DNA from: Plantactinospora endophytica
GTDB lineage: Bacteria; Actinomycetota; Actinomycetes; Mycobacteriales; Micromonosporaceae
Direction of reading: 5' to 3'
Length of the DNA stretch: 64,000 nt
Assembly: GCF_016862915.1 (NCBI RefSeq)
Contig: NZ_BONW01000012.1
Location: 141,640-205,639 of the forward strand
The position numbers were made by a program, and so were the translations under genes. A model generated the notes under the pieces. That model worked only from the letters and a program-made list of their open reading frames with translations, did no database searches and had not been told where the DNA came from. How positions within the stretch are numbered: position 1 is the stretch's first letter; each line of letters starts with the position of its first letter. This document shows, piece after piece, positions 25,753 through 33,991 of this stretch.

Positions 25753-26201
25753 CCCCGGACGGCCCCCTCCTCCGGACGCGGACCGGCGATGAAGACCAGC
25801 CGGAACTTGCCGACCTGGACCTCGTCGCCGTTGCTCAGCGTCGCTGCCTCGACCCGCTCCCGGTTCACGTACGTCCCGTTCAGCGAACCGACGTCGCGGA
25901 CGGTGAACGTGCCACCGTCCCGGTGGAACTCGGCATGCCGGCGGGACACCGTGACGTCGTCCAGGAAGATGTCGCTGTCGGGGTGCCGACCACTCGTCGT
26001 CACATCGTGGTCCAACAGGAACCGGGCGCCGGCATTCGGGCCACGCCGAACCACCAGCAACGCCATCCCCGGAGGCAGCGAGCCGGACATCCGGCTCGGC
26101 ACCACGTCGGTCTCGGGCCCCTCCAACATCTCGTCGAGAGAACCAAGGTTCAGCGTCGATGTGACGTCGAGTGGGGGGAACTCGTCGTCTGGGCGCGTCA
26201 T
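25749..26201 (-). CDS. garA: FHA-domain protein GarA
   Basis: A 150-residue protein with a forkhead-associated domain at about residues 55-140: SGRHPDSDIFLDDVTVSRRH contains the phosphothreonine-binding serine and arginine, and SLNGTYVNRERV the asparagine turn. The N-terminus has a threonine-rich phospho-acceptor stretch, DVTSTLNLGSL, equivalent to the site that PknB/PknG phosphorylate in mycobacterial GarA. GarA controls glutamate and 2-oxoglutarate enzymes according to nutrient supply. The ATG at 26201 follows GAGGTGG. It lies between gcvH and ftsR in the standard order. Confidence 0.93.
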   Translation of the reverse strand: MTRPDDEFPPLDVTSTLNLGSLDEMLEGPETDVVPSRMSGSLPPGMALLVVRRGPNAGARFLLDHDVTTSGRHPDSDIFLDDVTVSRRHAEFHRDGGTFTVRDVGSLNGTYVNRERVEAATLSNGDEVQVGKFRLVFIAGPRPEEGAVRG

Positions 26202-26415
26202 TGGGACCACCTCACGGATCTGTTCGGTCGGCGTCGGGTGTGACGGGTCTGGCCGCCGGGCGCCCTAGAGGCCCAGCGGCTGGCTCCCCCGTGCCCGGGA
26301 AGGCATTTCCGCAACGCGCAACTATTGGTTCTCGGTCGACTGGGCGAGCCTAGCCAGCGCCGAAATACAGGGCAACCAGACGCGCGGACACAACCGCGCG
26401 CCGACGTCACCACGA

Positions 26416-26796
26416 TCAGCTCTCGGTCAGCTCCCGATAAGCCTCGGCGGTGAGCAATCCGGCCACCGCCGACGCGTCACTGGGCGCGATCTCGACCAAC
26501 CACCCCGAACCGTACGGATCAGTGTTGATCACCTCGGGGGTGTCCCCGAGCTGCTCGTTGCGCGCCACCACCGTGCCGGTCAACGGCGCGTAGATCTCCG
26601 AAACGCTCTTCGTCGACTCGACCTCGCCGAACGATTCGCCGGCCTGCACCGTCGCACCCTCGTCGGGGAGCTGGACGTACACGATGTCGCCCAGCGCGTC
26701 CTGCGCGAAGTGGGTGATGCCCACCCGCACCGGTCCGCTGCCGTCGCCAGCCACCCACTCGTGCTCGGCGGTGTACCGCAGGTCCTCAGGAATCAC
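26416..26796 (-). CDS. gcvH: Glycine cleavage system H protein
   Basis: A 126-residue lipoyl carrier protein. The lipoylation lysine is in EVESTKSVSEIYAP (about residue 61), and GDIVYVQLPDEG precedes it, as in all GcvH proteins. It shuttles the aminomethyl group between the P and T proteins of glycine cleavage. The GTG at 26796 follows GAAGGA and gives MIPEDLRYTAEHEW; the eight extra residues from an ATG at 26820 are basic and unlikely. The P, T and L genes are not in this window; in actinobacteria gcvH is commonly kept in this growth cluster instead. Confidence 0.95.
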   Translation of the reverse strand: MIPEDLRYTAEHEWVAGDGSGPVRVGITHFAQDALGDIVYVQLPDEGATVQAGESFGEVESTKSVSEIYAPLTGTVVARNEQLGDTPEVINTDPYGSGWLVEIAPSDASAVAGLLTAEAYRELTES

Positions 26797-26863
26797 CAGA
26801 CGCGTCCTTCGTCGTCGCACCAGTCAATGCCGGGACGCCCGATCGCCGCCCCGACCACGCCGG

Positions 26864-27865
26864 TCAGGAGACCGGACGCGCATGTTGCAGATCCTTCGGC
26901 GGGCTGAGGGCCGTCACGTCGACCACCTCCCGCTCCTGGATCGCCACGTTACCGCCGTCGCCGCTGACCGATGCCACCACCCCGCCCGGGATGTTCAGTG
27001 CGGTTTGCATGGTCTTCGGATCGCCGATCACCGTGATCGTGTACGGCCCCGTCAACCGTCGCCCACTCACCGAGATCCCGCCGTCCGCGTCGAGGAAGTA
27101 CGTCGACGCGATGATCCGTACCGTGGCGCCGTCACCACCGGAAATCTGCATCGCCTCCGCACCCGCGCCCCGCAGCTCCTGCACCGCGTCCAACACCCGA
27201 GACGCCGCGATCGGCTTGCTCACCGGCGCGAAACTCACCGTCAGCCCCGGCCCGCGCGCCGGCAACCGCCCCGACAGGATGCCCAACTCGTCGGCCCGGC
27301 GCGTCGCCTCGTCCAACGCCGCCTGCCGCCCCTCGGCACCGGAGTTCAACTGCCGCTGACTCTCCTCCAGACCGGCGATGTCCTGCCGGACCCGCTCCTC
27401 CTGGGCGTCCAGGTCCGACAGGATCCGCACCAGGTCCTCCTGGCGGGTCGTCTCCAACGACGCGTCCGTGGAGTTGGTCCGCAACTGCACCACCAGGGTG
27501 AACCCCAACAGCGCCAGCAGTACCCCGATCATCGCGTTCGCCGCCGTCAGCCGGGGCAGCAGTCGGCGAACCGGCGACACCGTCCCGGACCGGATCGGCA
27601 CCGTCTCGTCGCCCTCCGGCGCCGGCTCCCCGCTACCCGGCAGCGGCACCGTCGGCCCGTCGTCCGCCGACAGCCGGACGGTGGGCCCGTCGTCGGCCGA
27701 CACCACGGCCCCGTCCACGCCACCCGGCCGCTCCGCCGCGCCAGACCCCTCCCGACGCCCCGACGCCGCTGGTGTGGCGGGCGTGTCCGGGGTCGACGCC
27801 GGACCGCCGGGCGTCACCCGCCCGGCCGCCGCGTCCCGGCCGTTCTCGTCGCTCGTCTCCGCCAT
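26864..27865 (-). CDS. DUF881 family membrane protein (first copy)
   Basis: A 333-residue protein with a disordered acidic/proline N-terminus of about 105 residues containing a small internal repeat (SADDGPTVRL, SADDGPTVPL), one transmembrane helix at about 112-130, a coiled coil at about 140-195 and a C-terminal DUF881 domain with the VLDAVQELRGAGAEAMQI segment. It corresponds to Rv1825. Such proteins are thought to act at the membrane in division or cell-wall growth, but the biochemistry is unknown. The ATG at 27865 lies 11 bases from the end of the sbp gene. Confidence 0.88.
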   Translation of the reverse strand: MAETSDENGRDAAAGRVTPGGPASTPDTPATPAASGRREGSGAAERPGGVDGAVVSADDGPTVRLSADDGPTVPLPGSGEPAPEGDETVPIRSGTVSPVRRLLPRLTAANAMIGVLLALLGFTLVVQLRTNSTDASLETTRQEDLVRILSDLDAQEERVRQDIAGLEESQRQLNSGAEGRQAALDEATRRADELGILSGRLPARGPGLTVSFAPVSKPIAASRVLDAVQELRGAGAEAMQISGGDGATVRIIASTYFLDADGGISVSGRRLTGPYTITVIGDPKTMQTALNIPGGVVASVSGDGGNVAIQEREVVDVTALSPPKDLQHARPVS

Positions 27866-27876
27866 CGCCGTCGAAC

Positions 27877-28209
27877 CTACGCCCGGAACAGGTGCCGGCG
27901 AATAGCCGCCACGTTGCCGAAGATCCGGACACCCAGTACGACCACGACACCAGTGGACAACTGCCCACCCACCCCGAGCTGGTCACCCAGATAGACGATG
28001 AGGCCGGCGACCAGGACGTTCGAGATGAACGAGATCACGAACTGCTTGTCGTCGAAGATGCCGTCGAGCTTGGCCCGCACCCCGCCGAACACCGCGTCCA
28101 ACGCCGCCACCACGGCGATCGGCAGATACGGCTGGAGGGCCGACGGAACCGTCGGATCCAACCAGACGCCGAGCAACACCCCGGCGAGCAACGCGAGCAC
28201 AGCGATCAT
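27877..28209 (-). CDS. sbp: Small basic family protein Sbp (DUF1290)
   Basis: A 110-residue protein with three hydrophobic segments, ending in a basic tail (RIFGNVAAIRRHLFRA). The core LDAVFGGVRAKLDGIFDDKQ is the hallmark of DUF1290. It corresponds to Rv1824 and lies, as always in this locus, between two DUF881 genes. Its ATG overlaps the upstream DUF881 stop as ATGA (28206-28209), so it is translated together with that gene. The function is not known. Confidence 0.92.
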   Translation of the reverse strand: MIAVLALLAGVLLGVWLDPTVPSALQPYLPIAVVAALDAVFGGVRAKLDGIFDDKQFVISFISNVLVAGLIVYLGDQLGVGGQLSTGVVVVLGVRIFGNVAAIRRHLFRA

Positions 28210-29108
28210 CGGCCGCCTCCATGCGGACTGGGGGACGCCCCGCCGCCGCCCGACGACCCGGACGGCGTCGGAGCGGGCGAGGGCGAGGGGGTGGCATAGC
28301 GCAACTGCGGCTCCGTCGCGGCCGGCAGGGTCAGGTCGTCGACGCTCCGGAACTCGAACGACATCCCGTGCTCCTCCGAGACGCTGTCCAGCAGCCGGGC
28401 CGCCGCACTGTCCCGGAACCGGCGTTCGAGCTGACCGGGACCGATCGCGGACACCTCGTACGGGCCGATCACCGGCTTGAAGTCGACCAGGATGGCACCA
28501 CCGGCCGCCCGGATAGTGGAGGTGGCGGTCAACCGCTGCCCGTTGATCGAGACCGCCTCCGCACCGCCGCTCCACAACGCGTTCGCGATGTCCTGGAGGT
28601 CCCGGTCGAGCACCCGGCCGAGATTCGTCCCGCCGGCACCCGTGACCGCGTCCGACTCCTTCGACGCGTCCGCGACCCGGACCACCAGGCCGTCGCCGCG
28701 TACCCGGCCCAGCCCGGTGGCCGCCTCCAGGTTCCGCAGGTTCGCCGCCGCGCTGCCGGACAGCGCGGCATCCCGCTGCCGGATCACCTCGGCACGCAAC
28801 CGGTCGGCCCGGTCGGTCAGCGTCGCGTTTTCCGCCTCCCGCTGCTTGATCTGGGCCACCAGCCCGGCCCGCGCCTCGCTGCGGCTCGGCTCCGCCGCCA
28901 TCGTCTGGCGGTACGCCACCGCCAGCAGCAGCCCCAGCAGGACCAGGGTGAACAGGCTCACCGCCCGGGGTAGCGAGCGCCGCCAACCGACAGCGGGATC
29001 GGCGCGACGGCGCCGCTGCGCGGCATCGGCGTACCCGGGATCGAGCGGGTTCTGGAACAGCTCGGTGAGGAAATCGGGCGTGTACGTCCGCCTGCCCTGC
29101 TCGGTCAT
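28206..29108 (-). CDS. DUF881 family membrane protein (second copy)
   Basis: A 300-residue protein. A short cytoplasmic start (MTEQGRRTYTPDFLTELF) is followed by one transmembrane helix at about 52-70, a coiled coil near 80-115 and a DUF881 domain with RVLDRDLQDIANALWSGGAE and AILVDFKPVIGPYEVSAIGP. The C-terminus is a glycine/serine/proline-rich tail. It corresponds to Rv1823. The ATG at 29108 overlaps the end of the CDP-alcohol phosphatidyltransferase gene, and its own TGA overlaps the sbp ATG, so three genes are chained by four-base overlaps. Confidence 0.9.
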   Translation of the reverse strand: MTEQGRRTYTPDFLTELFQNPLDPGYADAAQRRRRADPAVGWRRSLPRAVSLFTLVLLGLLLAVAYRQTMAAEPSRSEARAGLVAQIKQREAENATLTDRADRLRAEVIRQRDAALSGSAAANLRNLEAATGLGRVRGDGLVVRVADASKESDAVTGAGGTNLGRVLDRDLQDIANALWSGGAEAVSINGQRLTATSTIRAAGGAILVDFKPVIGPYEVSAIGPGQLERRFRDSAAARLLDSVSEEHGMSFEFRSVDDLTLPAATEPQLRYATPSPSPAPTPSGSSGGGGASPSPHGGGR

Positions 29109-29755
29109 CCCACCTCCGCCCGCGCCGACCGGGCCGACCGGATCAGTCGGCCCGCCTGGATCACGTAAAGCCCGCCGGCCAGCCAGTACAGCGCCAGCCC
29201 CCACAGGGCCAGCCCCCAGCCGATCGCCCCGGCAGCGGTCGCCGCACCGGGAACCGCCGCCGCGAGCAGCAGCACCGGGAACGCGGCCAGCAACACGAAC
29301 GTCGCCGTCTTGCCGAGGTAGTGCACCGGCGGCGGCCGGTAGCCGTAGCGGCGGAGCAGGGCCAGGTTGACGGTCATCACGACGTCCCGGGCCAGCAACG
29401 CGACGGTGAACTGCCACGGCACCACCTCGCGCACGGTCAGCGCGACCAGGGTGGCCAGGATGTAGAGCCGGTCGGCGACCGGGTCGAGTAGCTCGCCGAG
29501 CCGGCTGACCTGGCGCAACCGGCGGGCGACGAAGCCGTCCACCCAGTCGCTCAGGCCGCCGACGGCCAGTACGACCACGGCGGCCACGTCCGCCTCGGCG
29601 ACCAGGAACAGGTAGAGGAAGAGGGGTACGCCGAGCAGCCGGACGAAACTGATCAGGTTGGGGACGGTGAGGATCCGCCCCGTCGAGCCGACGGGCCCGG
29701 CGGCGGCGTCACCGGTTGGCTGGGCACTATTCGCCCGCGCCGGCCGACGCGACAC
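29105..29755 (-). CDS. CDP-alcohol phosphatidyltransferase (PgsA-like)
   Basis: A 216-residue membrane enzyme that would transfer a phosphatidyl group from CDP-diacylglycerol to an alcohol, such as glycerol phosphate. The catalytic motif D-x2-DG-x2-AR-x8-G-x3-D-x3-D is complete: DWVDGFVARRLRQVSRLG then ELLDPVAD, with six hydrophobic segments around it. It is the Rv1822 (PgsA2) equivalent and heads the conserved cluster. The GTG at 29755 follows GGAGGGAGG; the ATG at 29887 would add 44 basic, intergenic-looking residues. The exact alcohol is not determined by the sequence. Confidence 0.9.
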   Translation of the reverse strand: MSRRPARANSAQPTGDAAAGPVGSTGRILTVPNLISFVRLLGVPLFLYLFLVAEADVAAVVVLAVGGLSDWVDGFVARRLRQVSRLGELLDPVADRLYILATLVALTVREVVPWQFTVALLARDVVMTVNLALLRRYGYRPPPVHYLGKTATFVLLAAFPVLLLAAAVPGAATAAGAIGWGLALWGLALYWLAGGLYVIQAGRLIRSARSARAEVG

Positions 29756-30111
29756 CGAACCTCCCTCCGCGCCACGGCCCGGCGTCCGCACGATGGCGGA
29801 GGACGGTCCAGAAACCGGTGCGCGCTCCGGCCGGCTCCTCCCCCGGAAACGCCTGACGCATTCCGGACGAGCCCCGGCACCTGGCACAGCCCCGGTTACG
29901 GCGCATTCGGCTCCCGTGGCTGCTCAATTGCCGTGCCACTATATCCGGCCCGATTTTGGCGCGGTCGTCCGTGTCCGGTGTCTTCGGGTTTTGGCGGCCT
30001 TGTGTGAGCGGAGCCACGTCCTGTAAGGCATCCTAGGATGCTAGCCCAGAACCGGGGCCGGCGGCGGGAACCTGGCGGGAGGGGCGAGACAGATCCGGGA
30101 TGCGCGGGGCG
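29756..30111. other. Intergenic region upstream of the growth cluster
   Basis: About 355 bases without a supported gene. It must hold the promoter of the minus-strand phosphatidyltransferase cluster. The only clear structure is the 14-base palindrome at 30028-30041. The open frames across it look like arginine-rich translation of non-coding GC-rich DNA. Confidence 0.7.
30028..30041. promoter_or_regulatory. 14-base perfect palindrome, possible GntR-type operator
   Basis: GCATCCTAGGATGC is a perfect palindrome, followed by TAGCC. It is AT-richer than its surroundings and resembles operators of FadR/GntR-type repressors in actinobacteria. It lies about 275 bases upstream of the phosphatidyltransferase start. 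No GntR gene is in the window, so the link is a guess. Confidence 0.4.
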
Positions 30112-30504
30112 TCAGCCGCTCAGGCCGGCACGGCCGAACAGCGGGGCGTACCCGGACGGTAGTTGGGTCAGCACGTCGTTGAGTTCGCCACCGGAGACGG
30201 CCTCGGCCACCGTGCACAACACGGCACTGGCGTCCCATTCGGCGGTCCGGGCCGTCGCGCCGGCCCCGGTGGCGATCCTGGCCAGGAACTCCCGCGAGCC
30301 GAACGCGCCGGCGACGCCCTGCCCGGCCGAAATCAGCGTGGCGGCCAGCGGGCCGGGAAGCTGGGCGGCCAGGTCCTCGGCCTCGTCCGGGGTCAGCCGC
30401 TGGGCCAGGATGCCGAGCACCAGGTGCGTCACGCGTTCCGCCTCCGCCGGGTCGGCGTACTCGCCACGGTCGCGCACCTTGGCGACGAACTCGTCGTACC
30501 GCAC
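30112..30504 (-). CDS. DUF2267 domain protein
   Basis: A 130-residue protein of the DUF2267 family. It begins MRYDEFVAKVRDRGEYADPAE, then ERVTHLVLGILAQRLTPDEA and EDLAAQLPGPL, the usual helical pattern of this domain; the family is common in actinobacteria and cyanobacteria and its function is unknown. The GTG at 30504 follows GGGTGGGGGA and gives the family start; the 16 extra residues from 30552 are glycine-rich filler. It stands alone between the amidase and the phosphatidyltransferase cluster. Confidence 0.85.
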   Translation of the reverse strand: MRYDEFVAKVRDRGEYADPAEAERVTHLVLGILAQRLTPDEAEDLAAQLPGPLAATLISAGQGVAGAFGSREFLARIATGAGATARTAEWDASAVLCTVAEAVSGGELNDVLTQLPSGYAPLFGRAGLSG

Positions 30505-30597
30505 TCCCCCACCCCCGTAGCCGATCTCCGGTACGCCGTTACCCGCCGGCACGCCGATGATGCGCGCCGACGGGTATCGGGAGCGGGTGTGCCGGGG

Positions 30598-31716
30598 TCA
30601 GACCCGGGTGACGCGGACGGCGTCGGCGACCACGTAACCGGCGGCACCGCTCCACCGGCTCACCCCGACCACGTTCTTGTCCCCCGCCGTCAGCGTGAAG
30701 GTGCCCAGCGAGCGCCACGCCCCGCCGCCGGTGCTCTGGTCCACCACCACGGTCTGGTTGCCGCTCTTGGCCAGCACGACGTACGGGGTGGCGGTGTTGT
30801 AGCCGGCGATACCGGGGTACCAGGCGTCGATCCGGTACGTCCCCTCGGCCGGGATGTTCACCTTGTAGTAGGCGACGTCGCTGACCGCGGCCGGGTTGGC
30901 GTACCGGTAGTCGGCGCCGTACCGCTCGGCGGAGTACGTCGAGGTGAGCCAGTTGGCGCTGGCGGTGAACCGGCCGCTGGTGGTGTTGTCGACGATGGCG
31001 CTGAAGGACGGTGGCGGGTCGCCGCCCCCGCCCGCGAGCACGTCGGCGACGTCGGCGCGCAACTGCGGGAGCAGGTTGTAGAGCCCGTTGCCGGGACAGA
31101 TGGTGGCGACGTAGTCCCGGTGCCCGTAGATCCGGGACGCGGCGATGTTGTACTGGTCGCAGATGTACGCGCAGAACTGCACCAGGCTGTCGTAGAGCGC
31201 GGCCGGCGGGGTGGCACTGGTGTAGGTGCCCTCGTTCTCGATGCCGATGCCCTTGTCGTTCTGGCCGGGGCAGTGCGCGCCGACCACCATGCCGCTGCCG
31301 GCGCGCAGCCGGGACAGGCTGTTGTGCCGGCCCTCCATGACGTAGCCGCCCCGGCTGATCGTGAAGTGCTGCCCGGAGTCGGACCAGCCGTTGCCGTCCA
31401 TGTGGAAGTTCTGGATGCTGCGGGCCATCGCGAACGCCTGCGCCTGGGTGTAGTTGGTGGTGTTCGCCCCGGCGGTGTGGTGGATCACGATCTTGTCCGG
31501 CGACGACGAGATGACGCTGAGCGAGCCCGGCGAGCGGGCTCCCCAGGTGGCGCAACTGGCGATGGTCGGTACCGGGACCGCGAGCGCGGCGGCCGTGTCG
31601 GGCGCGGCCAGTGCCGGTGGGGCGCCGGTGACGGAGAGTCCGCCGGTCGCGGCGCCGACGCCGAGGAAGACCGCGCCGCGTACGACGTCGCGGCGGGACA
31701 GGGGGTTGCCGGTCAC
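30598..31716 (-). CDS. Secreted PGRP-type N-acetylmuramoyl-L-alanine amidase with golvesin-like C-terminal domain
   Basis: A 372-residue exported protein. The start MTGNPLSRRDVVRGAVFLG has the twin-arginine signal, followed by a hydrophobic stretch ending in ALAAPDTA. Residues about 55-235 are an amidase_2/peptidoglycan-recognition domain, with zinc-binding histidines in KIVIHHTAG and YGHRDYVATICPGN. Residues about 250-372 resemble the golvesin C-terminal domain, a beta-sandwich seen in secreted actinobacterial hydrolases. The GTG at 31716 follows GGAGG; the opening out to 32748 is antisense of the next gene. It would cut the stem peptide from glycan strands. A NamZ-like muramidase is encoded about 7 kb away. 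Confidence 0.9.
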   Translation of the reverse strand: MTGNPLSRRDVVRGAVFLGVGAATGGLSVTGAPPALAAPDTAAALAVPVPTIASCATWGARSPGSLSVISSSPDKIVIHHTAGANTTNYTQAQAFAMARSIQNFHMDGNGWSDSGQHFTISRGGYVMEGRHNSLSRLRAGSGMVVGAHCPGQNDKGIGIENEGTYTSATPPAALYDSLVQFCAYICDQYNIAASRIYGHRDYVATICPGNGLYNLLPQLRADVADVLAGGGGDPPPSFSAIVDNTTSGRFTASANWLTSTYSAERYGADYRYANPAAVSDVAYYKVNIPAEGTYRIDAWYPGIAGYNTATPYVVLAKSGNQTVVVDQSTGGGAWRSLGTFTLTAGDKNVVGVSRWSGAAGYVVADAVRVTRV

Positions 31717-31752
31717 GGTGGACCTCCGAAAAAGGGGGTTGAAGGTTTCTTT

Positions 31753-31765
31753 GATCGCGGCGATC
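31753..31765. promoter_or_regulatory. Palindrome flanked by direct repeats upstream of the amidase
   Basis: GATCGCGGCGATC is a perfect 13-base palindrome 37 bases upstream of the amidase start. It is flanked by TTGAAGGTTTCTT and TTGAAGGAATTCTT, a near-repeat on the same strand. Together they look like a control site for the amidase or the divergent selenium-binding protein gene. Confidence 0.4.
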
Positions 31766-31893
31766 GAGATTGAAGGAATTCTTACCAGAGGATCGACGTC
31801 CACCGCTAGGGGCCGACTCTTCCTGTGTATCAATCTATTCCGATAGGTTTGATAGGCGATGCACGTGCCGGCGGACCGCGGACAGGAGCAGCC

Positions 31894-33300
31894 ATGACCA
31901 GATGGACCCCGGACCCGACCTTCTACGCCTCTCCCCGGGACGCCGTGCAGGCGCCGCCGGAGAAACTGGCCTACGTCGCCGCCTTCGACCGGACGGCGCA
32001 GCGCCCCGACGCGATCGCCGTGGTCGACGTCGACCCCGACTCCACCGGCTACGGCACCGTGGTGGGCTGGACGGACCTGCCGTACACCGGCGACGAGCTG
32101 CACCACTTCGGCTGGAACGCCTGTAGCAGCGCACTCTGCCCGACCGCGCCGCACCCGCACGTCGAGCGCCGCTACCTGATCGTGCCCGGACTGCGCTCGT
32201 CCCGGATCTACGTGCTGGACACCCGGCCCGACCCGGCCCGGCCGGAGGTGGTCAAGGTGCTGGACCCGAAGGAGCTGGCCGACGGGGCCGGCTACTCCCG
32301 GCCGCACACCGTGCACTGTGGCCCGGACGGGATCTATCTCTCGGCCCTCGGCGGAGCGCACGGCGACGACGGCCCCGGCGGGATCGCCGTACTCGACCAC
32401 GACACCTTCGAGGTACGCGGCGGCTGGGAGGCGGACCGGGGACCGCAGTTCCTGGCGTACGACTTCTGGTGGCACCTGACCGAGGACGTGCTGGTCAGCT
32501 CCGAGTGGGGTACCCCGTCGATGATCGAGGACGGCATCGTCGGCGAGCTGCTGCTCGGCCGCAGGTACGGCCACGCGCTGCACTTCTGGGACCTGCGCCG
32601 GCGGCGGCACGTGCAGACCGTCGACCTCGGCGACCAGTACCAGATGCCGCTGGAGCTGCGACCGGCGCACGACCCGACGAAGGCGTACGGTTTCGTCGGC
32701 GTGGTGATCAGCGTCGAGGACCTCTCCGCATCGATCTGGGTCTGGCACCGCGACGGCGAGCGCTGGGCCGCCACCCGGGTGATCGACATCCCGGCCGAGC
32801 CGGCCGACCCGGAGCTGCTGCCCGAACTACTCAAGCCGTTCGGCGCGGTACCGCCCCTGGTCACCGACATCGACCTGTCGGTCGACGACCGCTTCCTCTA
32901 CGTCTCCTGCTGGGGCACCGGCGAACTCCTCCAGTACGACGTCAGCGACCCGTTCCACCCGGTCAGGACCGGGTCGGTTCGCCTCGGCGGAATCGTCGGT
33001 CGCGTCGCCCACCCGGCCCGGCCGGACCTGCCGCTGGCCGGCGGTCCGCAGATGGTCGAGGTGAGTCGGGACGGCCGGCGGGTCTACCTCACCAACTCGC
33101 TCTACGGCGCCTGGGACGACCAGTTCTATCCGGACGGGGTCGGTGCCTGGCAGGCCAAGCTGGACGTCGACCCCGAGGCCGGCGGGATCACGGTCGACCA
33201 GCGGTTCTTCCCGCACGGCGACGACTTCCGGGGGCTGCGGGTGCACCAGACCCGGTTGCAGGGCGGCGACGCCTCCTCCGACTCGTACTGCTTCAGATGA
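31894..33300 (+). CDS. Selenium-binding protein SBP56 / methanethiol oxidase family
   Basis: A 468-residue protein matching the SBP56 family along its full length: DPTFYASPRDA near the start, HHFGWNACSSALCP (with the conserved cysteine pair), YSRPHTVHCGPDGIYLSALG, and VLVSSEWGTPSMIEDG. In mammals and methylotrophs SBP56 oxidises methanethiol and binds selenium and copper. The ATG at 31894 follows AGGAG. The next gene, a six-helix membrane protein, starts in the stop codon (ATGA), so the two act together. Given the selA/B/D and selenocysteine FDH genes 12-25 kb away, a selenium link is tempting but unproven. Confidence 0.92.
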   Translation: MTRWTPDPTFYASPRDAVQAPPEKLAYVAAFDRTAQRPDAIAVVDVDPDSTGYGTVVGWTDLPYTGDELHHFGWNACSSALCPTAPHPHVERRYLIVPGLRSSRIYVLDTRPDPARPEVVKVLDPKELADGAGYSRPHTVHCGPDGIYLSALGGAHGDDGPGGIAVLDHDTFEVRGGWEADRGPQFLAYDFWWHLTEDVLVSSEWGTPSMIEDGIVGELLLGRRYGHALHFWDLRRRRHVQTVDLGDQYQMPLELRPAHDPTKAYGFVGVVISVEDLSASIWVWHRDGERWAATRVIDIPAEPADPELLPELLKPFGAVPPLVTDIDLSVDDRFLYVSCWGTGELLQYDVSDPFHPVRTGSVRLGGIVGRVAHPARPDLPLAGGPQMVEVSRDGRRVYLTNSLYGAWDDQFYPDGVGAWQAKLDVDPEAGGITVDQRFFPHGDDFRGLRVHQTRLQGGDASSDSYCFR

Positions 33301-33935
33301 CCTGGGCCCAACTCGCCGGGCTGGTCGCGCTCGGCGCGTTCCACGGGCTCAACCCGGCGATGGGCTGGCTGTTCGCGGTCGCCCGGGGTCTCCAGGAGGG
33401 CAGCCGGGCGGTGCTGCTGCGGTCACTGCCGGCGATCGCGGCCGGGCACGGCGCCTCGGTCGCCGTGCTGGCCAGCCTGGTCACCGCCACCCGATCGATG
33501 CTGGCCAGCACCGTGCTGGCGGTGTCGACCGGCGCCCTGCTGGTTGCCTTCGGGCTGTGGCGGATGCTGGCCCGGCGGCACTTCCGGTGGGTGGGGATGC
33601 GGCTCTCCCTGGCCCAGCTGGCCGGCTGGTCGTTCCTGGTCTCCTCCGCGCACGGTGCCGGGCTGATGCTGCTTCCCGTGCTACTGGCCGGGCCGGCACC
33701 GGCCGGGGCCGGGCACGGCGGACACCTGGCCGCCGCGCCGGCCGGCGCGCTGTCCGGGCTGGTCGCGGCCGGCGTGCACACCGTGGCGATGTTCGCGGTG
33801 GCCGCCGGCTGCGCGCTGCTGGTGCACGAGGTACTGGGTACCGGGGTGCTGCGGCGGGCCTGGCTCAACCTGGACCGGCTCTGGGCGGGGGTACTGGTCG
33901 CGACCGGCCTGGTCACCCTGGTCACCGCAACCTGA
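33297..33935 (+). CDS. Six-helix membrane protein partner of the SBP56 homologue
   Basis: A 212-residue polytopic membrane protein, overlapping the SBP56 stop by four bases. It has a histidine/glycine/asparagine signature in helix one (GAFHGLNPAMGW) and further conserved histidines in AIAAGHGAS and SSAHGAGLMLLP. These spaced histidines within membrane helices resemble metal transporters of the NiCoT/UreH/DsbD-like groups, but no exact family is recognised. Copper or another cofactor for the methanethiol-oxidase-like partner would be a sensible cargo; this is inference from gene coupling and the histidines. Confidence 0.75.
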   Translation: MTWAQLAGLVALGAFHGLNPAMGWLFAVARGLQEGSRAVLLRSLPAIAAGHGASVAVLASLVTATRSMLASTVLAVSTGALLVAFGLWRMLARRHFRWVGMRLSLAQLAGWSFLVSSAHGAGLMLLPVLLAGPAPAGAGHGGHLAAAPAGALSGLVAAGVHTVAMFAVAAGCALLVHEVLGTGVLRRAWLNLDRLWAGVLVATGLVTLVTAT

Positions 33936-33991
33936 CGCGGCTTCCGTCGACAGGCCGGCACAGCGCCCGGCCGAGGGCTCGGGGCCGGGCG

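Noticed and set aside
31717..32748. Extended amidase start deep inside the SBP56 gene
   Set aside because: The extra region is antisense to SBP56, whereas a Tat signal and a good ribosome site mark 31716.
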